This document shows, in pieces, positions 44,840 to 57,392 of a DNA stretch of 64,000 bases (position 1 is its first letter; each line of letters opens with the position of its first letter). Origin of the DNA: Rehmannia glutinosa. Taxonomy: Eukaryota; Streptophyta; Magnoliopsida; Lamiales; Orobanchaceae. The DNA lies in NCBI GenBank assembly GCA_016081115.2, contig CM071931.1, positions 13,834,284 to 13,898,283 of the forward strand, written 5' to 3'. Position numbers and translations under genes: made by a program. The notes under the pieces were generated by a model. The model was not told the DNA's origin and did no database searches. It saw nothing but the letters and a program-made list of their open reading frames with translations.

Positions 44840-46880
44840 TTATCTTTTTATATCCGCTGGGGGCAAAAATGGCATTTAATTAATTAATATATAATTGATT
44901 TTATATATGTTTGTTTAATATTAATTGTCCAATGGGTTCTTAATAAATAAACCGCTCAATAGTGTCCTGTGATGGTCGAGGGGCCAATTTCTCCTACGCG
45001 GATCGCCTATATGCCAAATTCTTCAACACGGCCCACGGGCCCATCTCCCAGCCTATAAAAGAGGTCCCTCCTATTATCCGTAAAAACAAATTCATATCTT
45101 CCTACGCATTTATTATACAATATTCGCTTATTATTTATTCTCTCGCTCACCATGTTGACTTGAAAGCATCGGAGGACCCCCTCAATGTTTGCGTACATAT
45201 GCGGAGTTCAAGTTCCCGGTGAAGGATTTTCTAGCTCTCGAGAATAAGACTTGAAGACTTCCCCCACGAGAAGAGGAAGCCAAGAAGACTTCCCTTTGGG
45301 AAGAGGATTGATGTGAAGACTTTCCTCTCGAGAAGAGTATTTTGGTCAACCTAGTTGACTTGGAGCGATCTCGCCTAAAAAAACAACATCATTTTGTCAT
45401 TGTCTATGGGAACAAAGAAAGACACAAAGACGCAGACCCGACCTCAAGCGCAAGGAGCGGATCCTGCCGCAGCCCTGGGGCCACATCAACAAGACAAAAG
45501 TCCACCAAGAAGGCGGAGGCCGACTACCTCTCCATCGAAAGGGCGTCACCTCCTTGGGCAAGAAGAAAGGGCCTCTACCTCCATTCTGGAGGAGCTCCGC
45601 CATTGAACAAATTTACCTGACCATCGGAAGGATGCCACATCCCATGGGAGAGAAGGATGTTATTGCGGCCACGCTAAGAGGGGGTTTGCCCAAGAAGTTC
45701 ACCTAACCTGGAAGCCTTCCAAGCTCACGATGGACGAAGTCGCCTGGTATACTTTGAAGAGTCAAGCTATGGTCGACCCGTGGGGAGACCGCCCGGGCTC
45801 CTCCCACTTATTGAAGACCCGACCTGAAAGGTCAAAGAAAGCGCAAGAAAGAATGCGACAAGATTCATGAAGAGACGCCACAAGCTGAAGAATCCGAAGT
45901 CGCAGTTATGGAGCCAAAAATCACCAAGAAGAACTATCACATTGAGGATGAGATGCCGCTCCTTCTCCTCCGGAAGGGCACAACCTCGACTAGAACCTGA
46001 AGGGCGCTACCGCTCGCCCTCCCGGGAGGGCTCCACTAATTGAAGAAGTTCGCTAACGAGATGATCCCTTGAAGCCCCCGCTCAAAAACGATGATCGAGT
46101 TGCTTCTAGGAATCATGTTGCGGTGAAAGCTACAGAAGACCTTCTCAAAGCTCGCGAGATGTTGAAGACCAACCGCGGATAGAAGTTAAAAGAAATGAAG
46201 GACTTCGAAAATTTAAGGTGACCAAGATGCCTCGCCGAAGAGAAGTCGAAAACGGAGCCTAACACTCCCAAGCCCACACTCACAAGCCCGTAGAAGAGTC
46301 GCATGTGGTAAAACCTCAAGCCAATCCAACTCGTGGGCCATTGCTATAAGGATGAAGTATGCCGGCCTTGCCATCCTGGCCAAGCCATTGTCCTCGAGCA
46401 TCAAGATCTCCAACCCTCCCGTAGTATGATGAAACCAGAGGTCCAACAGAGCACTTAGGCAAACTCCATGCAAAGACGGATCTCTATGGTATGAATGACG
46501 CTTCATGTTGTAAAAGTTCCCGGTACAACATCGACCAAGACACTAACGTGGTTGATGAGCTCCCGCTAGATCAATCACTCAAGGGATAAACTCAATACCT
46601 TTTGCACGATGATTCTCCACCAAAAGGAAGTATTTAGAGATCACTTACTCATCTTTTTCAACCGAAGGAGAGTTACCGCAAGACCTCATGAAGTGATTTG
46701 TGAAAGTTGCCGAGGCTCCAAAGCCAGGAACACCAAGCAAGAAAGAAGATCATTGAAAGAAGACATATGATAGACCCTTATTCCGCAGGGACGCCATTCA
46801 ACTATTCAAAGAGTCTGGCGAGGCTCCTTACCCATTACACCCGACTCTTTTACAACCTTCTTCAGCAATTCAACAAGGTC
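44840..46880 (+). pseudogene. Tat-like Gypsy LTR end and gag relic
   Basis: A TATA box CTATAAAAG at 45053-45061 lies in LTR-like sequence. Around 45240-45350 GAAGACTT(C/T)CC words repeat. A gag-like frame starts at the ATG at 45406 (MGTKKDTKTQTRPQ) and is Pro/Arg/Ser-rich. Near 45655-45760 the frames give VIAATLRGGLPKKFT and KLTMDEVAWY, similar to the C-terminal half of Tat gag (a 'GLP..F' and 'T..E' pattern). Downstream to 46880 the frames are too broken to assign, though short Gypsy-like pieces remain. LTR borders and primer site could not be fixed, so the element type is tentative. Confidence 0.5.
45053..45061 (+). promoter_or_regulatory. TATA box of the gag relic
   Basis: CTATAAAAG, about 345 bp before the gag ATG at 45406. 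Confidence 0.45.
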
Positions 46881-48700
46881 TTAAACATCATTATGTTCCA
46901 TAGATTTCAGCTCATCTTTCATGGCATCAAAACCATTTATTAGAATTGACATTTTCAATGGCATGTGAAAAAAAAAAATCGGTCATCATCGATTCCTAAG
47001 TCAAAATCGACTTTGTAAATAAATATTATCTTCACCCAGGATGATTTGATCATTAATTTGTTGTTCTTGTCCAACATTAGGTTGTTCAACATTTGAGGAA
47101 CATCAACTTTAGAAGAAGTTATAGGCAAAATGAATTTGCACCCTAACTTGAATGTCCACCTTTGTGGTTCTCGACTCCCACTAACTTCCCATTATTCTCA
47201 ATGAACCTAGTATTCCAAGTTTCAACAATTCTTGTACTATGGTTAGACAATAAAACTTATACCCTTTGGACTTTTCAGATAACCAATGAAATAACCACTA
47301 ATTGTCCTAAAATACAATTTATTTTCTTGTAGATTATTTGCTCTTATCTTTGCTTCAGCAACCCTAAACATGAGATGCCTCAAACTAGGTTTCCAACCAA
47401 TCCATAGTTCAAAAGGAGTTTTAGGAATTGCTTTACTAGAACCCCGTTTAACAAATATATGGCGCTTTAAGTGCATGCATCCAAAATTATGGGGTAATGA
47501 AGAATTACTTAACATACTCCTAACCATGTTCAAAAGAGTACTTATTACACCTTTCTCGCACACCATTTTGTTGTGGTGTACATGGGATAGTGCATTGATC
47601 ACATATGCCACATTTTTCGGGCGAATTTGGCAAATGGGCCAGGCATTTCCTCGATTCATTATATTTTCCATAATATTCACCACCACTATCAAATCGATAA
47701 TTTTCACTTTTCTATCTAGTTGTCTTTCAACTTCATTAACAAGTACCTCAAGGGCATTTACCAATGAGATTTTTCATGTAATAGCTAGACATATCCATAA
47801 CGTGAAAAGTCATCGATAAAAGTGATAAAATATCTTTCTTTTCCAAAAAGAAAACATCAATAGTCCCACAAATATCAAAGCTGTATTATTTCTCGAGAAG
47901 TTGTGTGCTTTGAGTGGCTCATTTCTTTGTGTGTTTTGTTTATTTTTCTTTAATACAATCCACAAAATACCAAGATCGGTAAAATCTAAACCGGGAGGAT
48001 TTCATTATTTACCAATCTTTCGGGAAACATGCCCTAAACTTTTATGCCACAAGTAAGTAGAATTTTCATTCACTAAACCATGTTTAGTTCCAACATTATG
48101 ATGCAGTTAAAAGAGTCTCAAAGAAAAAGATATCAAGCTTAAATTTATATAGGCCATCATTAAGAACACCAAAACCAATAAGACTTTGTTTGAACAAACT
48201 AACATCCATTACTTAAATTAAAAGAGTATCCAATGTAATCAAGTCTAGAAAGAGAAACAAAATTGCGAAACATAAGGTACATAAAAGAGTCAAACAAATC
48301 TAAATGGTGTCCGTAATTAAGTCTTGTCGCAATGTTTGTCATTTCAATGACGTGCTCATGCATACTATGAGAACCATCAAACTTTATGGTGGTTAAAGTA
48401 GCCATTGATGTTCCGCCAAAGAGACTTATCGCCAGCTTGAGAACGCTCCCTACTTATTTCATGAATTCCTTATCATTTTCGGGTGAGGAAGGTATACTTG
48501 ATGTTCTTTGCTATACTCATTCGCATAAAAATCAAGCTCAGTCTGTTTGATCTTTCCTAGGAATTAAGATGTGTTAATATAATCATCCTAACCCATTCCC
48601 ATTTACAAGTGTGTTAGGAGGCAGGGGTCCAACCCGAGCAACGATATCCTTCTTTCACTAGAAAGTATTCATAGTCCGATCCATTATAAATTCTCTAGCC
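46881..48700 (-). pseudogene. Copia gag-integrase-RT fragment
   Basis: Minus strand, read from right to left. A gag-like part at 48199-48405 (MATLTTIKFDGSHSMHEHVIEM). Then gag-pre-integrase and integrase, where the longest frame is 47243-47764, with FDSGGEYYGKY and HCTPQQNGV just in other frames. It then reads EKGVISTLLNMVRSML, KTPFELWIGWKPSLRHL and FRTISGYFIGYLKSPKG. At the left end the first codons of RT remain (DAMKDELKSMEHNDV) and stop abruptly at about 46882, where the Gypsy relic begins. RT proper, RNase H and both LTRs are gone. It is a different Copia from the one at 57393-64000. Confidence 0.82.
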
Positions 48701-48717
48701 TAACAAAGCGTGAGATC

Positions 48718-51288
48718 ACACTTTTAATACCAAAATATGGATATGGTGACATTTAGGGCTGAACTTGGAGTATGAGTGCCAAGAGCTTCGATTCTTAAGA
48801 AGATCTTCACTTTTAACCACAACCCGAAAAACTACAACGAGGTGGGTGAAAATATTTCTACAAAAATGCATCATTCTTTCTACTAGTGCGTAAAAATACA
48901 TGCTCATGTGATAATATGGTATTTTATGAAATATAACAAATATTTATGAGATTCATGTTTTAATGAAATTTAAGAAAATAAAAAGATGAGTATGATATTT
49001 TTTTATTGCAAAAATTGTTTATAAAATGCTCATCTATGTGTTTTTATAATTTATGATGCTATACATGTTCAAGTATGTTTTAGAAATATTTAATATGAGC
49101 TTTTATATATTATTAGAATTCTTTACTTGTAACTTGCAACAAATAAATTTGAAACTTGGTTCATTTTTGCAATTATTGTGAAATATGGGTTAAAAGTGCA
49201 AATAATAAATATTGTGAAGGCCTCCTCTAAAAATTCAAAAATATTGACCAAGACTCGGTAAAGTACAGATATGAGGTGACTTGAAAGATTTGAACCCCTT
49301 TTTGGCAAGAAAAACACAATAAGGAATAAGCTTGATACCAAAATATAAAATTGTAAAACTTAAAGGACCAAAACATTAATTTTTGAAACTTGGGCAGTCA
49401 TGGTACCTTAAAAATTTTGCTGACTTATTTATTTTGGTATTTTGAACCTTTAGTTCAAATTTTATAACCATCCTACTTGAAACGAACCTTTAATGATAAA
49501 AGAATCACTTTTGGGCTAAAATTATAATTTTCAAAAATAAAGTACCTAACTTTTGAATTTTCCAAACTTGTTTTAACCACAACTTATTTATGTCCTAAAG
49601 TGTTTGAAAATTAGAATCACCTCAAACCCTTTCCTTTAAAGAGTTACCTAATTTTAAAATATCAAGTCAAAAACCGTAATTTTTGGGAACTAGAGGGCAA
49701 ATCTGCAAATTTTATAAATCATTCCTTAGTCTCTAAAAATATAACTCTATGGAAATTTATAAAAAATTTAAAACTGACTTTATCCATTTCCGAGTCCTGA
49801 AATGGAAACTTACCGAATTTTAGAACCCTGAAAGAAAATATTCTACTTAAAAAATGATTTTTATTTTAATACTTACTAGACCTTGATATTGATATATTTT
49901 TAAAACTTATATAACAAAAATTATCAAGCTTGAACATAATGCACCGAACTAAATATCAAAATCGGCTAGATTATCCATCCGATAACTAGGCAGCCAGTTT
50001 ATACTAAATACCGGATATCAGGTGACAAAGATCACCCCGACTTGCTAACTAGTTTTATCAATTGTCTTGAAACGAGCAAACTTATAAAAATTAAAAGTGT
50101 AATTGAATGAGAAATTTTGAGGCAAAATTTAAGAGAAACGTTAAGTGGAATTAAAGTGAAATTTTTGAAGTGAAGAGTTAAAGCGAATTTAAAGTGAAAT
50201 GTAAAGTGTAATTTGAAGTGAAAATTGAGTTTAAGAACGCAAATGAAAAACGACAAAGAAAAGTAAAGTGAAATTTAAAAGTGAGACACTCGCTACATAC
50301 CCTATCCAAGTGAAGTCGCGACATCGCTGCGACCTTATCCAAATTAAGTGGGATAATCGCTACGGCCCTATCCAAGTGAAGTGATAATCGCGACTACTAC
50401 TTATCCAAATTAAGTGGGATACTAGCTATGGCCCTATCCAAGTGAAGTGGGATAATCGCTACTTACCCTATCCAAATTAAGTCGGGACATCGGCTACACG
50501 GCCCTATCCAAGTGAAGTGGATATCGCACGACACTCTATCCAAATTAAAAGCTGATATCGCTCACGACCTCTATCCAAATTAAGTGATAATCGCTACGGT
50601 CCTATCCAAGTGCAAGAAGATACGGGCTCACGACCCCATCCAAATTAAAGTGGATATCAAGCTACAACCCTATCCATATGAAGTGGGATACTAGCTACGG
50701 CCTTATCCAAATGAAAATGGAAGTAAATTTAATAAAACAATAATAATGCTTAATTCTAATTTTACTAAATTAACATAATGGTTAATGAAAACCTTAATAT
50801 AAATAACGAGATAAAGTCATATGCGCTCTCATGCATTGATTTCCATGAAACTATTTTTCGCATAAACTAGCCACACTCGCACACGCACCCACCCAATGAG
50901 AATTTGGTCTCACCCAATCTCTTTTATCAACCAAGATGATGAATCGTATCGTGGACATTGCGGTGACGACTTCCAAGACGTAGTCTAGTTTCATTATTGA
51001 AATTAGGATTTGATAAGATGATGGATGTTAAATTGTAACGGTTTAGACTTTGAACTTATCTAATGTAATAGCGGGCGTAGGACCGAGGTACGATTATGAT
51101 GTTGTATGATATTTTCTTTTGGATTCCGCCGTAACCATACTCGACTTTAGTTAATCCCTTTATTTACACCTAATCGGGATTTTATCATTACTATTGATGT
51201 ATGTTGAAGGATTATTAAAATTGGCTTGGTAAACCGCATAAGTTTTGTAAATTCATGTTAAGACTTAGCTTTGGGGGCGTGATACTTT
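48718..51288 (+). mobile_element. Tekay LTR, plus strand, 5' end missing
   Basis: Begins abruptly inside the LTR (ACTTTTAATACCAAAATATGG, equal to about position 1,230 of the 3' LTR at 35325) and runs to GGGGGCGTGATAC. It is the inverted counterpart of 1-4629, including the TTTCACTT tract, the 33-bp array and the stretch where the solo LTR has inserted in the other copy. The Copia relic on its left replaces the missing LTR start. Confidence 0.8.
50281..50720 (+). repeat. 33-bp minisatellite in the plus-strand Tekay LTR
   Basis: About 13 units of CCTATCCAAGTGAAGTGGGA plus TA(A/C)TCGCTACGG, alternating with units having CCAAATTAAGTGGG. Unit lengths scatter around 33 because of short indels. Same repeat as 1429-1758, with a few more units. 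Confidence 0.8.
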
Positions 51289-51299
51289 TGGTATCGAGC
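51289..51299 (+). other. Primer-binding site of the Tekay element (tRNA-Met type)
   Basis: TGGTATCGAGC right after the LTR end. The plant initiator tRNA-Met site is TGGTATCAGAGC; here one A is absent from the CAG. Confidence 0.8.
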
Positions 51300-52221
51300 T
51301 AGGTTAGTAAGAATGAAACTTACACCAAGTCGGACCCAGATCGACCCTCTCGCGCTGACGGGAATTACCACTATTGATCGGTCCTAAGTTAAGAGTTCAA
51401 TCTAAAAAAGAGAACCTTAGATCCTAGATGCTAGAGGGACAACGGATTATGAGAATCGCCTACTTATAGTTAGATTAAGTTAAGAATTTTGGAGACCTTT
51501 AATTTATGGTCATTTATACTTAGTCGATTTCTCAATTGTTATACACATCCTTTAATATCATCTTGATCACTTATTCTTGCGTCACAAACACTAGTCGTGT
51601 TTTGTCTAGGAATGGAACCCAAATTCCAACTTGGTCCATGGTGAGTGAGGCTTGCCGAGAGAGACCACCACAAGGAAGGGCATCATACTCGGTATAAGTT
51701 CATTAAGGTTAGCTTCTAGTTACATTCCACGCGATCACGTGTGCGACTGGAGCACACAAAGTGAGTCATTTGTCGAGAGAGAAAATGCTTTAGTGTATCA
51801 GGTCGCACCTTAAGCAAATTTCTCTCGACTAGCACCATGCAAGAACTCGGGAATGCCGAGCACAAAGAAGTGGCCTCGTGACTCAACACCTCCACACACG
51901 ATGAGTCAATGCATGTTCAACAACATGAAGACATGATTGAAAACACGCATCGATGATCACTCGATGTGCACAAATTGAGACTCCCATACCAAGAGCGGTG
52001 GAGCTCGGGAAGAACAAATGTTGTTATACTGGTAGATTTCTAGGCACAAGTCTAATTACTAGATCAAGGTTTTAGAAGCCACAATATTGCTCCAGGCAAT
52101 AGCCCTGTAAATAGAAGAAGACCTGAAGAAGATCCATAAGAGGATTCCGGGAAGAGAATCAAGTAGATCCGAAGACCTTTAAGAGGATCCTCAAATGGAC
52201 CCAATGGACATTGCACAAGAC
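51300..52221 (+). other. Tekay leader and possible gag start, up to the gap
   Basis: No long open frame. It follows a primer site, so it should be the untranslated leader and beginning of gag, but I cannot recognise gag motifs. A purine-rich stretch (GAAGAAGACCTGAAGAAG) lies near 52107-52200, just before the N run. Confidence 0.4.
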
Positions 52222-52321
52222 NNNNNNNNNNNNNNNNNNNNNNNNNNNNNNNNNNNNNNNNNNNNNNNNNNNNNNNNNNNNNNNNNNNNNNNNNNNNNNN
52301 NNNNNNNNNNNNNNNNNNNNN
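52222..52321. other. Assembly gap (100 N)
   Basis: Exactly 100 N, a conventional placeholder of unknown true length. A plus-strand Tekay leader lies to the left and the 3' part of a minus-strand Sirevirus to the right, so the 3' LTR of the latter and the rest of the former may lie in the missing part or elsewhere. Confidence 0.98.
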
Positions 52322-55300
52322 TATTGCTGTAAAATACATGAAGGGGTGGACATCAACACTTCATCTCCTTCGCTGCCTCCTTCTTTCATCTTCTTTCGCT
52401 TCCATCTTCTCGGGTCTTCTTTCTTTTTCTCATCTTCACTTCTTCTTCTTTTCTTTTTCTTTCATATGCCTTTCCCGTGTACCTTCATCTCTTTTCTTCT
52501 TTGTCTTCTCTCCCATAGTTGAGTTTCCTTTATTTTCTTCTTCGATTCTTTTAACATACTCAAAGCATTGTTTTTAGCCACTGCGATTGGCTACTTGGTC
52601 AAGACCAGCCCATGAGATCCCTCCTTTCTTGCCTGGATCTATGTAATTAATGTTTTGGGCGACTGCAGGTGCCCAGAAACCTCTTCCTCCACAGCTCGCT
52701 TTCCTCTACCTCCGGGGCGTGTATTGTCTGGTCTTCTTCTTTCGGTGAGTGACCGGCGGAGTGACCAGCAGAGTGATAGGTAGTTCATCGCTCGTCGCCT
52801 CTTCACATAATGTGAGACTTTTCCCGGTCTGATGCCCCAGGCGAGCTATAACATCATGTTTGCGAAATATCGCCCAATCTGAGCGTTTTAAATTCATCAA
52901 TTGATCTTGGCTCGGTCGACATCCGAGATGGCATAAGTGTCTCTGTCTCTTGGAATGCCTCCATGTTGTTTCAAGATGTCCATAACTCGGGCATTCAACC
53001 TTCCTTCCACTTCCTCCATCCCTCGCTTCAATCTTTCTCTTTTCACCATAGATGCGGCGAGTGTTGAGTGGGTGAGTCATTGGAGTTTTTGCCGATAATA
53101 TCACCATTTGTAAGACCTTGTTGGGGTTTGTAATCATTAAGGTCACATCTCGATTCTTCCCCTCAGGACTTTCCTTTCTTTTCCCCTTGTAACTTCCACC
53201 GTCTTTCCCTTCATACCGCTCCTCCTTCTCGCCTTCGATCTCTTTAAAGACTTTAAGGTATTCCTCTTCCCCTTTTTGGCATCATCAAAGGAGAGAGAAC
53301 CCCCGAAACATACTAAAGGTGAAGTCGAGTCTGATAGTCGGAGTTTCGCCGAAAGTTGTGTTATATCTCGCACAAAACTCGAACGAGTAGCGTTGGATTA
53401 GCTTTAAGCAACTTCATCGGCCATAAGAAGGTGAATTTTCTATCCATGTGTTCTTCCACACGCCAGGAGCTCATTCTTATTTTGCTCACTTGCACAGCCT
53501 TTATCTCACAGCGTGTGAGATTCATGCATGTGCTCAATGTGTTCTCTCAATTTCGTCTTTGCATCAGCGTTCTCAACTCTCCGGACAGCAACTTGTTGAA
53601 CAATGTTCTGAAATATCTAGCTTGTTCCACGCGCATTGTTTGCTCTGTTGCCACCACTCCCGGATTGACTATTATGCCTCTCAAGAGCGTGATGAGGTTG
53701 GCATCTCTCACGTTATCCGATCTCATGTCCATCGGGGCCTGGTGCCTCCATCTATTCAATTTTCGCAAATAATGCTTTGAACACCTCCCGAACTTGGTTG
53801 TTTCTCATTGCGGTGATGGCCAAGGCGTCAAAATCATAGTCAAGTTTGGAACAATGGTATCGATGGAATGACAGATCCCGTCCGTGGAAGCGGCAAGATC
53901 GTTTCGACTCTTCGGGAGGTCGGTACCTCCGGAGAGAAGGAAATGTTTTTACAAAGGAATCATCACGGTAAATCGGAATTTGTTCAATGATGAGTGGTGC
54001 ACGTGAAGTTCTCTGTGGAGTCGAACTTGTTGCACTTGGGAGCCTGCGCATGGACTCTGTTGCACCTGGGGTTTGGTGTGAAGTTGACCCAGCTTGCTGA
54101 GCTCAGTTGTCTCAACAGCCTCGTCGGTCTCAGTTGGTTTCTTCAATTGAGTTGATTGGTCCTCGGCCTTTATCGAAGCGTCATCGGACGATGATGAGAC
54201 TTCCATGGATGGCTCATCATCAAAGTTTAAAGTTTGAGTAGTCTTGAGGTCATACTTGCTCGTGGTTGGAACATCTCAGGTGAGTCTTTTGGATCAGTCA
54301 CGCTAGATGGGATTTCGGCTTCATCGTCTTCTTCCGATCCCGAGAAAGGTTACATCGGGATTATCCGGGAGTCGTGAAGTGCGCTAATCTCCTTTTCAGG
54401 ATGGATCAATGATAGCAGGAGGGATGTTCTCTACTTCAGCTTCTTTCCTAGGGAAGTCTCAACCTCCCGTTGGCCTTCATTACCTCCTTTTAGTCTCAAC
54501 TGCAGCGAGGCACTTGACCTCCCTTTCGACAGTGTGTTGTCTTAGGTCTTCGTGGTGGCATCCATTGGAGTCTCAACCCCATAGATTGCACTTTCATCGC
54601 CCCAGTGTTAACTCCAGGGTTGTTCCTTCCTCGTGCCTCGACCGCATCAGCAGCGTCATTAGCCTTCAGAGCGGTTGGCACCTCAAATTTGAGACAGTCT
54701 CAATCGTTTGAGCTTCGTTGATGGCAACTTGTGTGTATTTTGTGTTTGTACTTTCTCCACTTCGCCTCCTAGATTCGTTGTGGAGTCATCTGCAAAGACA
54801 TCCTCCGACCTTGCCGCGTGGAGGAGTTTTCCCCTCGGCGCACCACCCGAGTGACTTGAATGGGGTCACTCGTCTCCAAACTCCCAGCTATTTCTACCGA
54901 GTGTTCAGTTAGAGGGCGGGTGGTAAGACACCTTCATTAGGGGTTAGCTCGACGGGGTCCCCACTAACCAGATTTCATCGCCAGATTCCTTAATTCCTTC
55001 TTCCGAGTGAGATGAGGAAGTGGGTGGCAAAATAAGCGCTGGGCAATATCTTGCACCACTCCCATTGGGTCCAACTCCAGTGTGTTTTGGAGGACTCTCC
55101 GGTCCCTCCATCATTCTTTTCTCATGAAGAATTCTCGGATTCGTGCATTGCTTGTTGCATTTGCAACTCTTCTCGCGGCGTGAGCAGGTCCGTGAGATCC
55201 TCATCACTATCGATAAGAGCGTCCAGGAGATGATGTGTGTGTTCTGTGGTGCGGTGGACAGGGCGATGCTGGCCTTCTCACGTGCCTCGCCTTCCTCCGC

Positions 55301-56840
55301 TTGTCTCTCCTTCTCCTTGTCCTTGAAGATCCGCAAGATATTCATGCGTGATTTTCTTCATCCAATGCTTGGACCCACGTGGTCACTCCAAGAAAGTTCA
55401 TCGATTCCTTCTTCTTCTCGCAAACTCGTGCCGTTGGAACTGTTCCTGGATTGACTCAATTTCCACTTCCTCTACTCGCAGATGATTTTGGATGTCCGGA
55501 TAAAGTGGGGATAGGATCATCATATCATCATCTCTTTTCGCCTTCTTCTTGTGTCTCGATTGTTCGAACTACTATTTGGTCTTGATTTATCTTGATCGCC
55601 TTCAGAAGACATTTTGTTTCATCAATAATATCTGGAGACTCTACTCCTCCAAAGCCAGATCTCCAGATTCTGTTCATTGCGAGTGGTCGACTGTCCCGGT
55701 TTTTCAAGTTCGGATTGCTTGATAATTCTTCTTCGTCTCTTAGTTCGTGCAGGGATTTCTGTTCGGGAGAGTATCTTCCGAGTCCTGGGTGGCGGGCCGT
55801 CTTTGCCGTGTTTTCTTCGAGGAGCAGCCGTCTTGGCTTATCATTCTCCTCTTTTGATGACCTAGGAGAAGGTATTTGAGATTCCTTCTCGTCCGCTGCC
55901 ACAAGCGGAGACACGGCAGCGGGGCAAAGCGACTTCCTACCGGCGGCAGAGCAGATTTGTTTTTTCTTATTGCCTAGGGCAGCGCGATTCTCTTTAGCAA
56001 ATTGCGAGGGCAGTTTTCTTTCTTTGGTGGAGAGGAAACAATTGTATCTTTGGTGTGATTCCCCTTCACTTATATCGCTCTCTTGGCGTGGGCTCTCTTC
56101 ATGCGCTGAGAGAGGTTTAATCTGAACATCTTCTTGTTTACATGGAACGCCTTTCCTTGTCGAAGAGGACTCCTTTCACCTCCATCACCGCCAATCACGG
56201 AGGGCCATATCCCAGGGATCCTCCAAATGCACCATTTCTCCTTGAAGGATTTTGTTCCCTACATTTCGGGCGAGTGCGTAGACAAACTCAGCCCGGGTTG
56301 GTTTACTTGCTTTTCTTCAATGATCGCGACCATCACGATCAGTTTTGCTTAGACGGTTGGTCAAAAAGCCGCCAAATTTGATATCTATGCATTTGGCAAC
56401 TATGTCCAACAGTTTGTGGTAGTCCTCCTTCGGCCCCTTTTTGTACATGTGTAGACTATCTTTCAAAGCATAGTCGGTCTTGGCTACTTCCCCTTCCAAG
56501 CAACAGCCAAGTCTACGCCAACTTCATTGATTTACGGTGCTCCTTCCACGGTAGTGAGCGGTGTTCTACCAGATCCTTGGTAGAGATGATGAACTCCTTC
56601 CCGTGAACAGAGGATTTGATCCCCTCATCGTGAATCTCGGCGTTCACGTAGAAGCGTGCGACCTCTTCCACATAGGTCATCAAGAAATCCATCATCGAAA
56701 TGGTTTGGCCGGGACGTTTGAGCTTTTCAGCGATTTTCTTTATGGCGTCATCGGACCCCTGTTTGACCATCCCCCGAAATCCACAAGAGACCCGGTGTGA
56801 TTTGCTTCCCTAGCTTGACGAAATCATAAGTTGATGCCAT
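52322..56840 (-). pseudogene. Sirevirus extra 3' ORF (envelope-like position; function unknown)
   Basis: Minus strand, downstream of pol. ATG at 56840 opens MASTYDFVKLGKQIT. After a frame change, 56513-56770 gives IAEKLKRPGQTISMMDFL, VEEVARFYVNAEIHDEGIK and GKEFIISTKDLVE. Then 56317-56499 gives KTDYALKDSLHMY and IKFGGFLTNRLSK, and near 56200-56280 FVYALARN and MVHLEDPWDMA. This resembles the 'putative plant transposon protein' domain from memory. The rest, down to the gap, is hydrophilic and charged (55528-55914, 54944-55345, 52706-53146) and ends in a Lys/Arg/Glu-rich stretch near 52340-52570. I see no signal peptide or membrane segment. Sireviruses often carry an env-like ORF here, but nothing supports an envelope role. 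At least five frame breaks. Confidence 0.6.
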
Positions 56841-57392
56841 TTTTCAAGTATTTCACGAAAAAGAAACTTAGAAGTTGATTTGAATATTGATAGGGTTTTG
56901 AGAGAGTTTTGCCTTTGCTTCCGAGATAGAAATGAAATATTTTGGTAATATGAGAGAAAACAGATGAAAAAGGGTTAAGTATGGTTTCGAAGGGACGTGC
57001 GGGTGGTTTTGAAATGTGATAGAAATCAACGGCTTAGATTTTGCGCCGATTAGCATTTAATGTCTCGAATTTAATGCGGCAGCATTTATATCCAATCATA
57101 AGCTTGGTATGCGAGCTTTTTGTCTATACACATCATCATTATCTTGACGTCATTCTTAAAAACATTCCGCTTAGTAAAAACATCAGTATTTTTGTCACTT
57201 TGCTCATAAATGACTCGAACATCCCTTAGCCGATTTAACTCTTCTCCGGGTCACCATTCTCTCGGTTGACTCACTATTTGTCGACTAATTCAAGATATGT
57301 CTTTTAACATGGTGATTCATTTAGCCGATTTTGAGAATTCGATCCTTTTCTCTTTTTATGTTTCATTTCTTTTCTTTGAGTCTTATGAGTGT
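56841..57392 (-). other. Spacer between Sirevirus pol and the extra ORF
   Basis: About 550 bp with no conserved frame. It would contain the leader of the extra ORF. No clear TATA box or splice acceptor stands out. Confidence 0.45.

Noticed and set aside
53356..55879. Several plus-strand ORFs of 60-140 residues
   Set aside because: Shadows of the minus-strand Sirevirus 3' ORF; rich in Ser/Phe/Leu as expected from antisense of charged sequence.
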